A DNA stretch of 64,000 nt from the NCBI GenBank assembly GCA_963709505.1, contig CAVPXC010000029.1, positions 268,726-332,725 on the forward strand, in the 5' to 3' direction. Both the position numbers and the translations under genes were made by a program. The notes below the pieces were generated by a model that saw nothing but the letters and a program-made list of their open reading frames with translations, was not told where the DNA came from and ran no database searches. Origin of the DNA: CAVPXC01 sp963709505. GTDB lineage: Bacteria > Chloroflexota > Anaerolineae > JAAEKA01. Shown here piece after piece: positions 37,671 through 50,342 of this stretch; the first letter of the stretch is position 1, and each line of letters starts with the position of its first letter.

Positions 37671-39363
37671 ATGCCACCAGTAAACGGCACGTATTGCGTC
37701 ACTGTGATGAAAGATCGGTGCATCAACATCGGCATGCCTGGCAAGTGCGCGACCTGCGTCGAGGTCTGCCCCTACGACGTGTATGCCATCGACACGCACT
37801 GGCCACGTTCACGTCCAGAACTACAACGCCTGCGTTGGCTGCCGCATCTGCTCCGAGTTCTGCCCGGAGGATGCCATTCGCATCAATCCGGCCGAATCAG
37901 AGATCCTGGTGCGCTCGCCCTGGACCTTTCCTCAGGTTGAGGAGATCCACCAAAAGGCGCAGACCGGCCAGTACATGCTGCGCGGCTTTGGCACGATGGG
38001 CCACACGCCCGACTTCGACAGCATCACCGTCGTGCCCTCGCAGATCGCCTCTTCTCCCCCTCGCGATAAGTACCGGGAGGAGTGCAACCTGGAGGTCGTC
38101 ATCGGCGAGGATACCTGCGAGAATCCGATGCGCCTCAAGGTTCCTTTCCTGTTCCCCGGCATGTCCTACGGCGCGTTGTCCAAGGAAGCCAGGATGGCGT
38201 TGTCTATCGGCGCTGCTCAGACAGGCATCGCCAACAACACCGGTGAGGGCGGGTTGCTGCGGGACGAAACCTGGTTGATCAAGGGGTACGAAAACGAACG
38301 GCGGACGCTGAAGCGCTGGGAGCCGGGCGGCTACCTGATCGTCCAGTGGTCTACCGGCCGCTGGGGAGTCTCGGCAGATTACCTCCGCGCCGGCGATGCG
38401 GTCGAGATCAAAATCGGCCAGGGAGCCAAACCAGGCATGGGGGGTCACCTGCTGGGATCCAAAGTCACCGCCGATATTGCGGCCATCCGGGGCATTCCCA
38501 TCGGCACCGACGCCCTGTCGCCCTGCCGCTACTACGACGTGCTCGATCTGGAAGACATGAAACGGATGGTTGCCTTCATCCGCGACGTGACGGACTACAA
38601 GTCGCCCATTTTCTTCAAACTGGGCCCGAGCCGGCCGTATCAGGACGTGCAGGCGTGCGTTGAGGCCGGGGCAGACGCGATCTGTATCGACGGCCTGGCA
38701 GGCGGCACTGGCGCTTCGCCGGCCATTGTCACGCAGGGTGTTGGCATTCCGACGGTAGCCCTCATTGCACCGGCGGTGCGGGCGCTCAAGGATCTGGGGG
38801 TGCATCGCAAGGTCAAACTCTTTGCTATGGGAGGGATGCGCAATGGCTTGGATGCATACAAGGCGATGGCCATGGGCGCGGACGGCGTTGGCTTTGGCGC
38901 GGCGGCCGAGATCGCCATGGGATGCAGGGCGTGCATGGCCTGCGCGACCGGCAAATGCCCTTACGGCATAGCCACCCAAGATCCAAGGCTGCGCGCCCGG
39001 CTTGTTCCCGAAGAGGCCGGCGACCGCCTGGCCAACTTCATCCGGGCTACGGCTGAGGAGGTCAAGATCCTGACCATGCTTTCCGGTCACGACGACATCA
39101 AGGACCTCAGTGAAGAGGATCTGCGAGCAATGGACTACGACACTGCGGCCATCACCGGCCTCAAGCTGATCGGGTACGAGAGGAGGCTGCCCTGGTGGGA
39201 GATGGGCGAGGAGATCACCGAGGAACGGAACATGGATCGCCTGCTCTGGCCGAGCAGTAGACGCGACTTGGCCGTCCCAAGGTCAGTGCGCCGTGTTTCG
39301 AGCTTTAGGCCGGTGCAGGCGACGAGACGGGTCATGATGGCAGATAGCAATAAACACAAATGA
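37671..39363 (+). CDS. Archaeal-type glutamate synthase FMN/Fe-S subunit with N-terminal ferredoxin domain (one frameshift)
   Basis: ATG after GGAGAAGGAG. About 563 codons. The N-terminal 2x[4Fe-4S] ferredoxin has CATCVEVCPYDVYAID and CVGCRICSEFCPEDAI, with a one-base break between them near 37795. The glutamate synthase FMN barrel shows FPGMSYGALSKEARMALSIG, NNTGEGGLLRDE, IKIGQGAKPGMGGHLLGSKV and ICIDGLAGGTGASPAIV. The 3Fe-4S-type Cys group is CRACMACATGKCPYGIATQ. It would reduce 2-iminoglutarate to glutamate with electrons from ferredoxin or partner subunits. No class II glutamine amidotransferase domain is present here or elsewhere in the window, so the nitrogen donor may be free ammonium or the substrate may differ. 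Confidence 0.87.
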
Positions 39364-39388
39364 AGCGGTTCATCCGCTCAAATGGATC

Positions 39389-39432
39389 GTGCTCCGCTCG
39401 GAAATCAAAGCCGGACGGAGCACTTTTGTTTC
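39389..39432 (+). terminator. Terminator of the redox/glutamate-synthase operon
   Basis: GTGCTCCG pairs with CGGAGCAC (extended by CCGG-type bases in the loop), followed by TTTTGTTT. It lies 26 bp after the stop at 39363. Confidence 0.85.
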
Positions 39433-39483
39433 TACGAAGAGAGCCTTACCACAGCTAGTGTTCATCGTAATACCCGTAATTTC

Positions 39484-39572
39484 TGCGTAGTGTCACCCTG
39501 AGGCTCGGCGAATGATCCCTGTCTTGCAGAGCAGGGTACCCTTCAGCCGAGCACTCAGGGTGACACTACGCA
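39484..39572. repeat. Long inverted repeat, family with 7810-7885, copy 2
   Basis: TGCGTAGTGTCACCCTGAGG pairs with its complement ending at 39572, around the shared centre GTCTTGCAGAGCAGGG. Several single-base differences and insertions are found relative to copy 1. The inverted symmetry extends a further 15-20 bp outward (ATACCCGTAAT/ATTAGGGTAAT). Confidence 0.7.
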
Positions 39573-39603
39573 AGGATTAGGGTAATGGTTTGTTCAGAGT
39601 AAC

Positions 39604-41798
<2,195 letters not shown>

Positions 41799-42036
41799 GA
41801 GTTCGTATCTCCATTTCGAGCATGGCTTGGGTTGAACCCTCATGAACAGTATAGCAAAACGAGCAGTGCTCCAAGGGTAGCCAGCTACCAATTGAGGTGC
41901 TGACCGGTCCAATTCCAACGGTTGGGGCATTGCTTTTGCAAAAAGCGCCTTGCATGGTAAAGTGCGACAGCTCAAACAGAGAGTCAACAGCTGACTTTCT
42001 CGATTTGGCACGAATGGTAGCGAATTGGAGCCTTCC

Positions 42037-43204
42037 ATGTCTTTGACCTCAGTCATTTTCGGCGCCGGCAACATCGGCCGTGGCTTTGTCGGCCAGCTTT
42101 TCTCCGAGTTAGGCTATGACGTCGTGTTTGTCGACGTGGACGAGTCGCTCGTCGACGCGCTCAACGCGCGCGGCTCGTATACCATCCGCCTGGTAGACAA
42201 TGACTTCTCCGAGGCGGTGACGATCGCCCCCGTTCGCGCCCTGCGTGCAGGCGATCGTGACGCGGTGGCTGGCGCATTGGCGGAAGCCGCGATTGCCGCC
42301 ACTGCGGTCGGGGTGCGCGTGCTGCCGCACGTGGCGCCAGCGGTGGCGGCAGGTATCGCCCGCCGGGCGGCCGCGGGCAACCCTGCCCCGCTCAACATCA
42401 TCCTCTGCGAGAACATGAAGGGCGCGGCGAGCGCCTTCCGCAGCATGGTGCAGGAGCATCTGCCGGCCCACTTGCACGGCTATCTTGCCGAGCGCGTCGG
42501 CATCGTCAACACGGTCATCGGCCGCATGGTGCCACCGCTGACGCCCGAGATGCGGGCGGAGGATCCGACACTGATCGTCGTGGAGCCGTACAAGGAACTG
42601 CCGGTGGATCGCGAGGGACTTGTCAATCCTGTCCCGGCGATCGTCGGCATGGAGCCATGCGACAATTTCGCCGCCTACACGGCGCGTAAGCTCTACATCC
42701 ACAACTGCGGCCACGCTGTATTAGCCTATCTCGGCTACCTGGCCGGTCACGAGTACGGCTATCAGGCGCTGGTAGACCCGGCGATCCGCGCCCAGTTCGA
42801 CGCAGCGCTTGGGCAAGTCGAAGGCGAGCATCGTCGCGGTCTACGGCGTAGAAATGGCCTGGCTGGACGCGCACATCGCCGACCTGACCCGCCGCTTCGC
42901 CAACCGCACCCTGGGCGACACAATCCTGCGTCTTGGCCGCGACCCAGCACGCAAGCTCAGCCCCACCGACCGGCTGGTAGGCGCGGCGCGATTGGCGGAG
43001 CAGGCCGGTGTGACGCCGAACGCGCTGAGCAAAGCTATTGCCGCCGGTTACTGCTTTGATGATCCCCGTGACACTCTGGCTGTGGCGTTGCAAGAACGTA
43101 TTGCAGCTGAAGGCTTCGACGCCGTGCTGGCGGACATCAGCGGCATCCTACAGGACAAGCCGTTGGCCGCGCTAGTGCGGGAAAATTATCGAACGCTGCA
43201 CTGA
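42037..43204 (+). CDS. mtlD: Mannitol-1-phosphate 5-dehydrogenase-like protein (one frameshift)
   Basis: The ATG at 42037 has GGAG at 6 bases; an in-frame TTG lies 12 bases upstream. The Rossmann motif is VIFGAGNIGRGFVGQLFSEL. Other family features are LNIILCENMKGAASAFRSMV, ERVGIVNTVIGRMVPPL, VEPYKELPVDREG and KLYIHNCGHAVLAYLGYL. About 388 codons, correct for the polyol-phosphate dehydrogenases that interconvert mannitol-1-phosphate and fructose-6-phosphate with NAD. A base is missing or extra near 42815 (LGQVEG to KSKASIVAVYG). No mannitol PTS gene is adjacent, so the physiological substrate could be another hexitol phosphate. Confidence 0.85.
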
Positions 43205-43237
43205 ACGGTATGCAGGCTTTGAAGAGGAAGTGAAACC

Positions 43238-43555
43238 ATGCAGAAGCTCGATCCTATCACACCCGGTGAGTTGCTGCGCGAGGAGTTCTTGGAGCCGATG
43301 GGCATTTCACAGTACCGCCTCGCCAAGGAGATCGGTGTGCCCGCTCAGCGGATCAGTGAGATTGTGGCGGGCAAGCGCGCTATCACGGCGGATACCGATT
43401 TGCGCCTGTGCCGGTTCTTTGGTCTGTCCAATGGATACTGGCTGCGAACGCAAGCGGCCTATGATACCGAAGTCGCCGAGGATGCTCTCTCCGACACGTT
43501 GGCGAAGATAAAGCCCTGGCAGGGAGTGCAGCCTCACGTAGGTTACGCAGCCTGA
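43238..43555 (+). CDS. higA: HigA-type antitoxin (HTH), no adjacent HigB seen
   Basis: An intact 105-residue protein: ITPGELLREEFLEPMGISQY, the helix-turn-helix LAKEIGVPAQRISEIVAGKR and DLRLCRFFGLSNGYWLR. It is the standard HigA addiction-module antitoxin, which represses its own promoter and binds the HigB mRNase. HigB normally lies directly upstream. Here only 33 bp separate the gene from mtlD, so it appears orphaned. Confidence 0.85.
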   Translation: MQKLDPITPGELLREEFLEPMGISQYRLAKEIGVPAQRISEIVAGKRAITADTDLRLCRFFGLSNGYWLRTQAAYDTEVAEDALSDTLAKIKPWQGVQPHVGYAA

Positions 43556-43682
43556 AAACACCTGTAATGGACCCGCTCCGTTCGTTACTGACGATGATCG
43601 CTTTCTACGTAGAGCGAACGACCTTTCGAAATCTTCGCATGACGATCGTAACGCCGATTGAATTGATAAGGATCATTGAATC

Positions 43683-43913
43683 ATGATAGTTGAAACGCGA
43701 CCACTTACTGAGATCACTCAAGAAGCGCTGCGCTTGTTATACCGAGATCTGGGAATTGTCGATACAGTTCGCTTCTTGAATCAGTTTACGACAGGTTTTG
43801 GAAACTACACCGAAGAGCGACGAGCTTTGATCGAGAATCAGACGTTCGACGAGGTTCTTGCTGACGTTCTCGCCTTTCAGGCGACGAGAGCATCTCGGCA
43901 GCGCGACAGCTAG
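43683..43913 (+). CDS. Small conserved hypothetical protein, 76 aa
   Basis: MIVETRPLTEITQEALRLLY, RDLGIVDTVRFLNQFTTGFG and NYTEERRALIENQTFDEVLA. Soluble, mostly helical, and acidic. Small proteins of this appearance occur near toxin-antitoxin genes in several phyla, but I cannot name the family. It lies between a HigA-like gene and a truncated HTH antitoxin. Confidence 0.6.
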   Translation: MIVETRPLTEITQEALRLLYRDLGIVDTVRFLNQFTTGFGNYTEERRALIENQTFDEVLADVLAFQATRASRQRDS

Positions 43914-44063
43914 TTCTACCGTCGCGTGGAGATCGATTTATCAACCAGTCTAACGGCACCTGTAGCCGATTGAGGGATTGACAGGGTTCTATCGCTGGGT
44001 TCTGCGGGTTTGGTTGGGAGCACCGGCAGAAATGTTGAACCGCGTTATGGAGGCGGAGTATCC

Positions 44064-44252
44064 ATGAATGAGGACCTGTTTGCGGAGCTGCTTGAAAGTG
44101 TACGTGAGGGCGGTGCAATTCTGCGGGGCGAGAAAGCTCCTTCACGCAAGTTTGAGATTGAGGCGCCCGGCGCCAAAAGAATCCATGAGCGAACCGAGGC
44201 TACACAGGGTGAGGGATCTTCAGCCCATGAGTACAAGCATATCAAAAGATAA
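44064..44252 (+). pseudogene. Truncated HTH antitoxin (NadS/MqsA-like)
   Basis: Good Shine-Dalgarno (GGAGGCGGAG). MNEDLFAELLESVREGGAIL and RGEKAPSRKFEIEAPGAKRI are the usual beginning of NadS-type antitoxins. The helix-turn-helix that should follow is replaced by EGSSAHEYKHIKR and a stop. DNA binding should therefore be lost. The last 26 bases overlap the start of the acetyltransferase gene in another frame. Confidence 0.55.
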
Positions 44253-44700
44253 CGAACCCCAAGTAACGTTACGTCCAGTGGATCGCGACAATTGGCGCGG
44301 CGTTGCAAAACTCGAAGTTACTGCGGCGCAAAGAGAATTTGTTTCTGAGCCGTGTCGTTACTTAGCGCTCTGCAGCTATGGAGGCGACTGGAAACCCCTT
44401 GCCGTTTGTCTGGGCGACCAGGTGATTGGCTTCTTGATGTGGGTCGTGGATCCGGCTGATGGAAGCTGTTGGCTCGGCGGGATCATCATTGACCAGCAGT
44501 ATCAGAGGCGCGGCTATGGCAGACAAGCCGTGCAAGCGGCCATTGCGATGCTTGCGGGCGAACACGGGTACCAAGACTTCGCGCTTTCGTACAACCCTGC
44601 CAATCACGTCGCCAAGCATCTCTACGTTTCGCTCGGCTTTGCGGAAACGGATGAATGGGAGGATGACGAGGTCGTGGCGCGTTTGTCTCTTGCAAAGTAA
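44227..44700 (+). CDS. GNAT-family N-acetyltransferase
   Basis: An intact 157-residue protein starting MSTSISKDNEPQVTLRPVDR. The acetyl-CoA binding motif is IIIDQQYQRRGYGRQAVQAA (Q/RxxGxG/A). NPANHVAKHLYVSLGFAE closes the fold. The closest resemblance is to SpeG/PaiA-like diamine acetyltransferases, but the substrate cannot be assigned from sequence. The start lies inside the truncated HTH gene, which suggests that the acetyltransferase was brought next to it by a deletion. Confidence 0.85.
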   Translation: MSTSISKDNEPQVTLRPVDRDNWRGVAKLEVTAAQREFVSEPCRYLALCSYGGDWKPLAVCLGDQVIGFLMWVVDPADGSCWLGGIIIDQQYQRRGYGRQAVQAAIAMLAGEHGYQDFALSYNPANHVAKHLYVSLGFAETDEWEDDEVVARLSLAK

Positions 44701-44766
44701 CGCACCGGATAGTGGTAGGATGAACGAATTAGCCACCGGCCGGCCGGCACCCCGATGGATGAAAAT

Positions 44767-44822
44767 TCCTCGATAAGTCGAGGAGTCCGGCACACACCTC
44801 GGACTCCCGAACTTGTTCGGGC
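44767..44822. terminator. Three adjacent small hairpins after the acetyltransferase gene
   Basis: TCCTCGA/TCGAGGA, GAGTCCG/CGGACTC and CCCGAA/TTCGGG follow one another without gaps, ending in GCATTTTC. They could terminate the plus-strand acetyltransferase transcript. The arrangement is compact enough to be a small structured RNA element. Confidence 0.4.
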
Positions 44823-44852
44823 ATTTTCAAGATAGCCCTGTTGGCCTCAACA

Positions 44853-44886
44853 AAACGTCCTCTGCCGGCGCCGGCAGAGGACGTTT
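44853..44886. terminator. Bidirectional terminator between convergent genes
   Basis: A perfect palindrome with 17-bp arms, AAACGTCCTCTGCCGGC and its complement. It has A/T runs on both sides and sits between the acetyltransferase (plus) and E1 (minus) genes. Confidence 0.8.
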
Positions 44887-44922
44887 CCTAATCCAGGTTC
44901 AGCGCTTGGTGGGAGTCAAGAG

Positions 44923-47391
<2,469 letters not shown>

Positions 47392-47420
47392 GTGGGCTTT
47401 CCTTGGGTCTGTTTGACGAC

Positions 47421-47556
47421 AGATTGGACCTTTCTCGGAGAAAGGTCCAATCTGCGTTAACGTAGCGATCAGATTGGACCTTTCTCGGAAGAACGGTCCA
47501 ATCGCGTGTGAGACGTAGCGATCAGATTGGACCTTTCTCGGAAGAAAGGTCCAATC
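47421..47556. repeat. Three tandem hairpin repeats between E2 and E1
   Basis: Three copies of a 33-base hairpin (AGATTGGACCTTTCT with its complement) begin at 47421, 47471 and 47524. They are separated by 15-20 bases containing ACGTAGCGATC. The loops are only 3-4 bases. There is no stop codon for the E2 frame inside, so the E2 frame reads through into the E1 frame. Confidence 0.75.
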
Positions 47557-47567
47557 GTCGTTACTAC

Positions 47568-48940
47568 ACGCAAGTAACAAATCGATATCCTTCAATCCCT
47601 GCGCCAGCGCTTGCAGGAAGCGCGCGCCGGGCGCGCCGTCGACGACCTGGTGGTTGATGGTCAACGACAGGCCGAGGTGAGGCACGAATTGGACGTCGCC
47701 ATCGATCTCGACCGCTTTAAGGCTGATGGCGCTCACGCCCAGGATGGCTACTTCGGGCGGGTTGAGCACGGGAGTAAAGCTCTCGATGCCCAGGCTGCCC
47801 AGGTTGGTGACTGTGAACGTGCCACCGCTCAGCTCGTCGGGCGTGACTCGGCGTTCCTGGCAGGCTGCGGCCAGCCGCTTGGCCTCCTGCGAAATCTGCT
47901 TCAAGCTGAGTTGGTGTGCGTTGCGGATCACCGGCACCATCAGCCCGCGCGGGGTGTCCACCGCCAAGCCAAGGTGCACTGCCTTGAATTTGGTCAGGGT
48001 ATCGCCACTGAAATGCGCGTTCAGGTCGGGGTGGTGGGGCAGTGTGCGGGCAACGGCGAACAGGACCAGGTCGTTGATCGTCACTTGTTGCAGGCCAAAG
48101 CTGTCGGGGCTGGCCTTGAGCCGCTTGCGGAAAGCCAGAATGCCGCGGGCATCGGCCGATGCGTTCAACGTGAGCTGGGCGGTCGTTTGCAGCGAGGCCA
48201 GCATGCGCTCGGCAATCACCTTGCGCACGCCGGCCAGCTTGATGACCTCGACCTCGCCGGCTTACGCGTCTGGGGTTCAACTTGCGTCATAACCTCGACC
48301 GCCGGCGTCGTCGGAGCAAGCGGCTTGAGGTCCTTGGACATGACCCGCCCGCCCGGCCCGCTGCCGCGCTCCGGCACAGCATAGCCACCCTCGGCCAGCT
48401 TGGCCTGGGCAAGCGGGCTGAGCCTTGGGCCGGCTTGCCAGCGCCGCCTGCACATCGCGCTCGATGATCCGTCCACCCGGCCCGCTGCCTTCCAGCCCGC
48501 CGACGTCCAGATCTTTCCGCGCCGCCAAATTCCTGGCCCGCGGCGACACGCCAACAAACTGCGCCGGCTCTGCAGCTGCCGGCTCGACAGGTGTAGCTCC
48601 CTGTTTCAATCGAGGTCCGCCGCTCCGGACTGTTCCACTGTCCACTCGTTGACTGTTCACTGCTCCGCCGCCCCGCCCGGTCCAAGCGCGCTCACATCCT
48701 CGCCCGGCGCGCCGATCGCGGCGATGGTCGTCAGACCGGCACATCGGCGCCGCGGTCGAAAAAGACGGCCAACAGCGTGCCAGACGCCGGGCTGGTCACT
48801 TCGACCGTCGCCTTGTCGGTCTCGACGTCGCACAACGGCTCGCCTTCGGCGATAGGATCGCCGATTTTCTTGCGCCACTCGACGATGATACTGCTCTCGA
48901 CGGTGTTGCCCAGCTTGGGCATAACGACGGGTATAGCCAT
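47568..48940 (-). CDS. Dihydrolipoamide acyltransferase E2 (frameshifted in linkers)
   Basis: MAIPVVMPKLGNTVESSIIV starts the lipoyl domain with the lipoylated Lys in CDVETDKATVEVTSPASG. Two E3-binding domains follow (ARNLAARKDLDVGGLEGSG, KLAEGGYAVPERGSGPGGR). The catalytic domain has VRKVIAERMLASLQTTAQLT, VHLGLAVDTPRGLMVPVI and the active-site TINHQVVDGAPGARFL. Frame breaks occur near 48735, 48650, 48440 and 48265, mostly in Ala/Pro-rich linkers. The E2 homology ends DIDLLLA near 47568, but no stop follows. It forms the core of the same complex as the E1 gene downstream. No E3 (lipoamide dehydrogenase) gene is in the window. Confidence 0.82.
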
Positions 48941-48987
48941 GGGGTTACCTCGGAAAGTGCTGAGTGCTGAGCGCTGAACGATGAGTA

Positions 48988-49756
48988 TCAGACCGGAACT
49001 ACTTCGACGCCTTGGGCGCGGACTTGGGCGACAGATCGGGGGGGCGTCGTGATCGGTGATGACGGTGTCGATGTCGGCGACGCGAGCGAAAGAGGCCAGG
49101 CCAACCCGGCCCCATTTGGTAGCGTCGATCACCGCGATAACCTGGCGGCAGCGGTTTACCAGCAGGCGCTTGACGTCAGCCTCGTCCGCGCTGACGTCGG
49201 TCAGGCCCTCGGCCAGGCTCAGGCCGTGCGCGCCGAAGAAGCCTTTTTGAATGTTGTAGCGGGCCAGTGTTTCCGCGCCGTCGATGCCGATCAGCGAGGC
49301 GGTCTCGCGGCGCAGCCGGCCGCCCGGCACGACGACGTCGATTCCGGGACAGTCCATGAGCTCCTGGATGATCGCAATACTGTTGGTGACAATGGTGACG
49401 TGCCGCAGGTGGGTCAGATAGCGGGCAATGGCGAGAGCGGTGCTGCTGGTGTCGAGGAAGATGGAGTCGCCATCGTGGACAAGCGCCGCGCCGGCTTCGC
49501 CGATGTGATCCTTGGCTTGCACCTGTTGCTGCCGGCGGAGAGCCAGGGAAAGGTCGGGGGACAGGCGATTCGATGGGATCGCGCCGCCGTGCGTGCGCAC
49601 GAGCAGGTTCTGCTCGGCCAGGATCTGCAAGTCGGCGCGGATAGTAACCTCGGAAACGCCGAACACCTGGCTCAGCTCGGCCACCGAGACCCGACCTTGC
49701 CGCTTGATTTGTTCGAGAATATCGTAGCGCCGTTCGGCGACCGAGTAGTCTTGCAT
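48988..49756 (-). CDS. DeoR-family sugar-phosphate-responsive repressor (frameshift in a C homopolymer)
   Basis: The HTH part YDILEQIKRQGRVSVAELSQ, VFGVSEVTIRADLQIL is followed by the DeoR C-terminal phosphosugar-binding domain (DSIFLDTSSTALAIARYL, TNSIAIIQELMD, AEGLTDVSADEADVKRLLV, DATKWGRVGLASFA). The frame slips near 49034, in a run of seven C/G. Correcting it gives an ending GVEVVPV and TGA at 48988-48990, about 255 residues, the normal length. As given, the frame reads on into E2. DeoR members usually sense phosphorylated sugars. It is first in line with E2-E1 and probably controls them and itself. Confidence 0.87.
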
Positions 49757-49779
49757 AGGCGTGTTCGCTGCCTTTGATT

Positions 49780-49808
49780 AGTTTCAGTAACTTTCGTTTA
49801 TTTTCACT
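49780..49808 (-). promoter_or_regulatory. Candidate DeoR operator
   Basis: On the minus strand GTGAAAATAAACGAAAGTTA, continuing CTGAAAC, shows three GAAA/CGAAA boxes at about 10-base spacing. This is the style of GlpR/DeoR-type operators. It overlaps the predicted transcription start of the deoR-like gene, so autorepression is likely. Confidence 0.5.
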
Positions 49809-49834
49809 ATAACACGTATTGAAAGATTTGTCAA
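49806..49834 (-). promoter_or_regulatory. Sigma-70 promoter of the deoR-E2-E1 operon
   Basis: On the minus strand the consensus -35 TTGACA (49829-49834), a 17-base spacer and -10 TATAGT (49806-49811). It lies about 50 bases before the start codon in the most AT-rich stretch of the region. Confidence 0.8.
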
Positions 49835-49926
49835 GAGGAAAATGGCGATGGCTAACCACTTTGCTTGGCAGTTCGATCGTAGTGCTCTATAATCCATGAT
49901 AGGATGAACGTCTACAGGAGATGACA

Positions 49927-50160
49927 ATGACAAGTGTAACTGTTGAATTACCCGAGACCTTGAGCCAGGCCATCCAGCAGCGTCGCATCCCACGCCAGCG
50001 ACTGGAGGGCGCCGTAATCAGCTTCCTTGAGTTCTTCGTGCGTGAACTAGACCAGGAGGCCACTGCACCCTCCGCGCAACCATTGAGCGATGGCGCCGAC
50101 TTCGCTCGCCGCGTGATTGGCAACAACCGTGAGCTCTTCGAAGCGCTCGCGAAAGTCTGA
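49927..50160 (+). CDS. Small antitoxin-like protein, 77 aa
   Basis: The ATG at 49927 (rather than 49921) has AGGAG at 6 bases. MTSVTVELPETLSQAIQQRR and EGAVISFLEFFVRELDQEA suggest a short beta-strand plus helices, as in ribbon-helix-helix-type antitoxins. DGADFARRVIGNNRELFEAL ends the protein. Its TGA overlaps an ATG of a 20-codon ORF (50160-50222) whose short length suggests that a toxin partner has been lost. The identification as antitoxin is tentative. Confidence 0.5.
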   Translation: MTSVTVELPETLSQAIQQRRIPRQRLEGAVISFLEFFVRELDQEATAPSAQPLSDGADFARRVIGNNRELFEALAKV

Positions 50161-50342
50161 TGGACGCGTCTGAACAGGCTGCCGAAGACATCGGCCACCT
50201 TATCGTGCAGGTCTACGCTTGACTATTGCCAACATCGCTGCTTGGCTCCATTGGCTCCTCAATCCTCATTAAGATAGTCACTGTTAACATTCGCTACCGG
50301 ATCGGGCCGCAATATTGGCGCTTTCTACGGAGGTCTCCTAGC

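Noticed and set aside
29650..39363. Respiratory complex I or [FeFe]-hydrogenase operon
   Set aside because: Only the NuoE/F/G-type electron-input modules occur. There are no membrane Nuo subunits, NuoCD or H-cluster motifs.
47421..47556. CRISPR-like regular repeats
   Set aside because: Three copies only, each almost fully self-complementary, and the spacers (15-20 bases) are themselves similar. It has no leader or cas genes.
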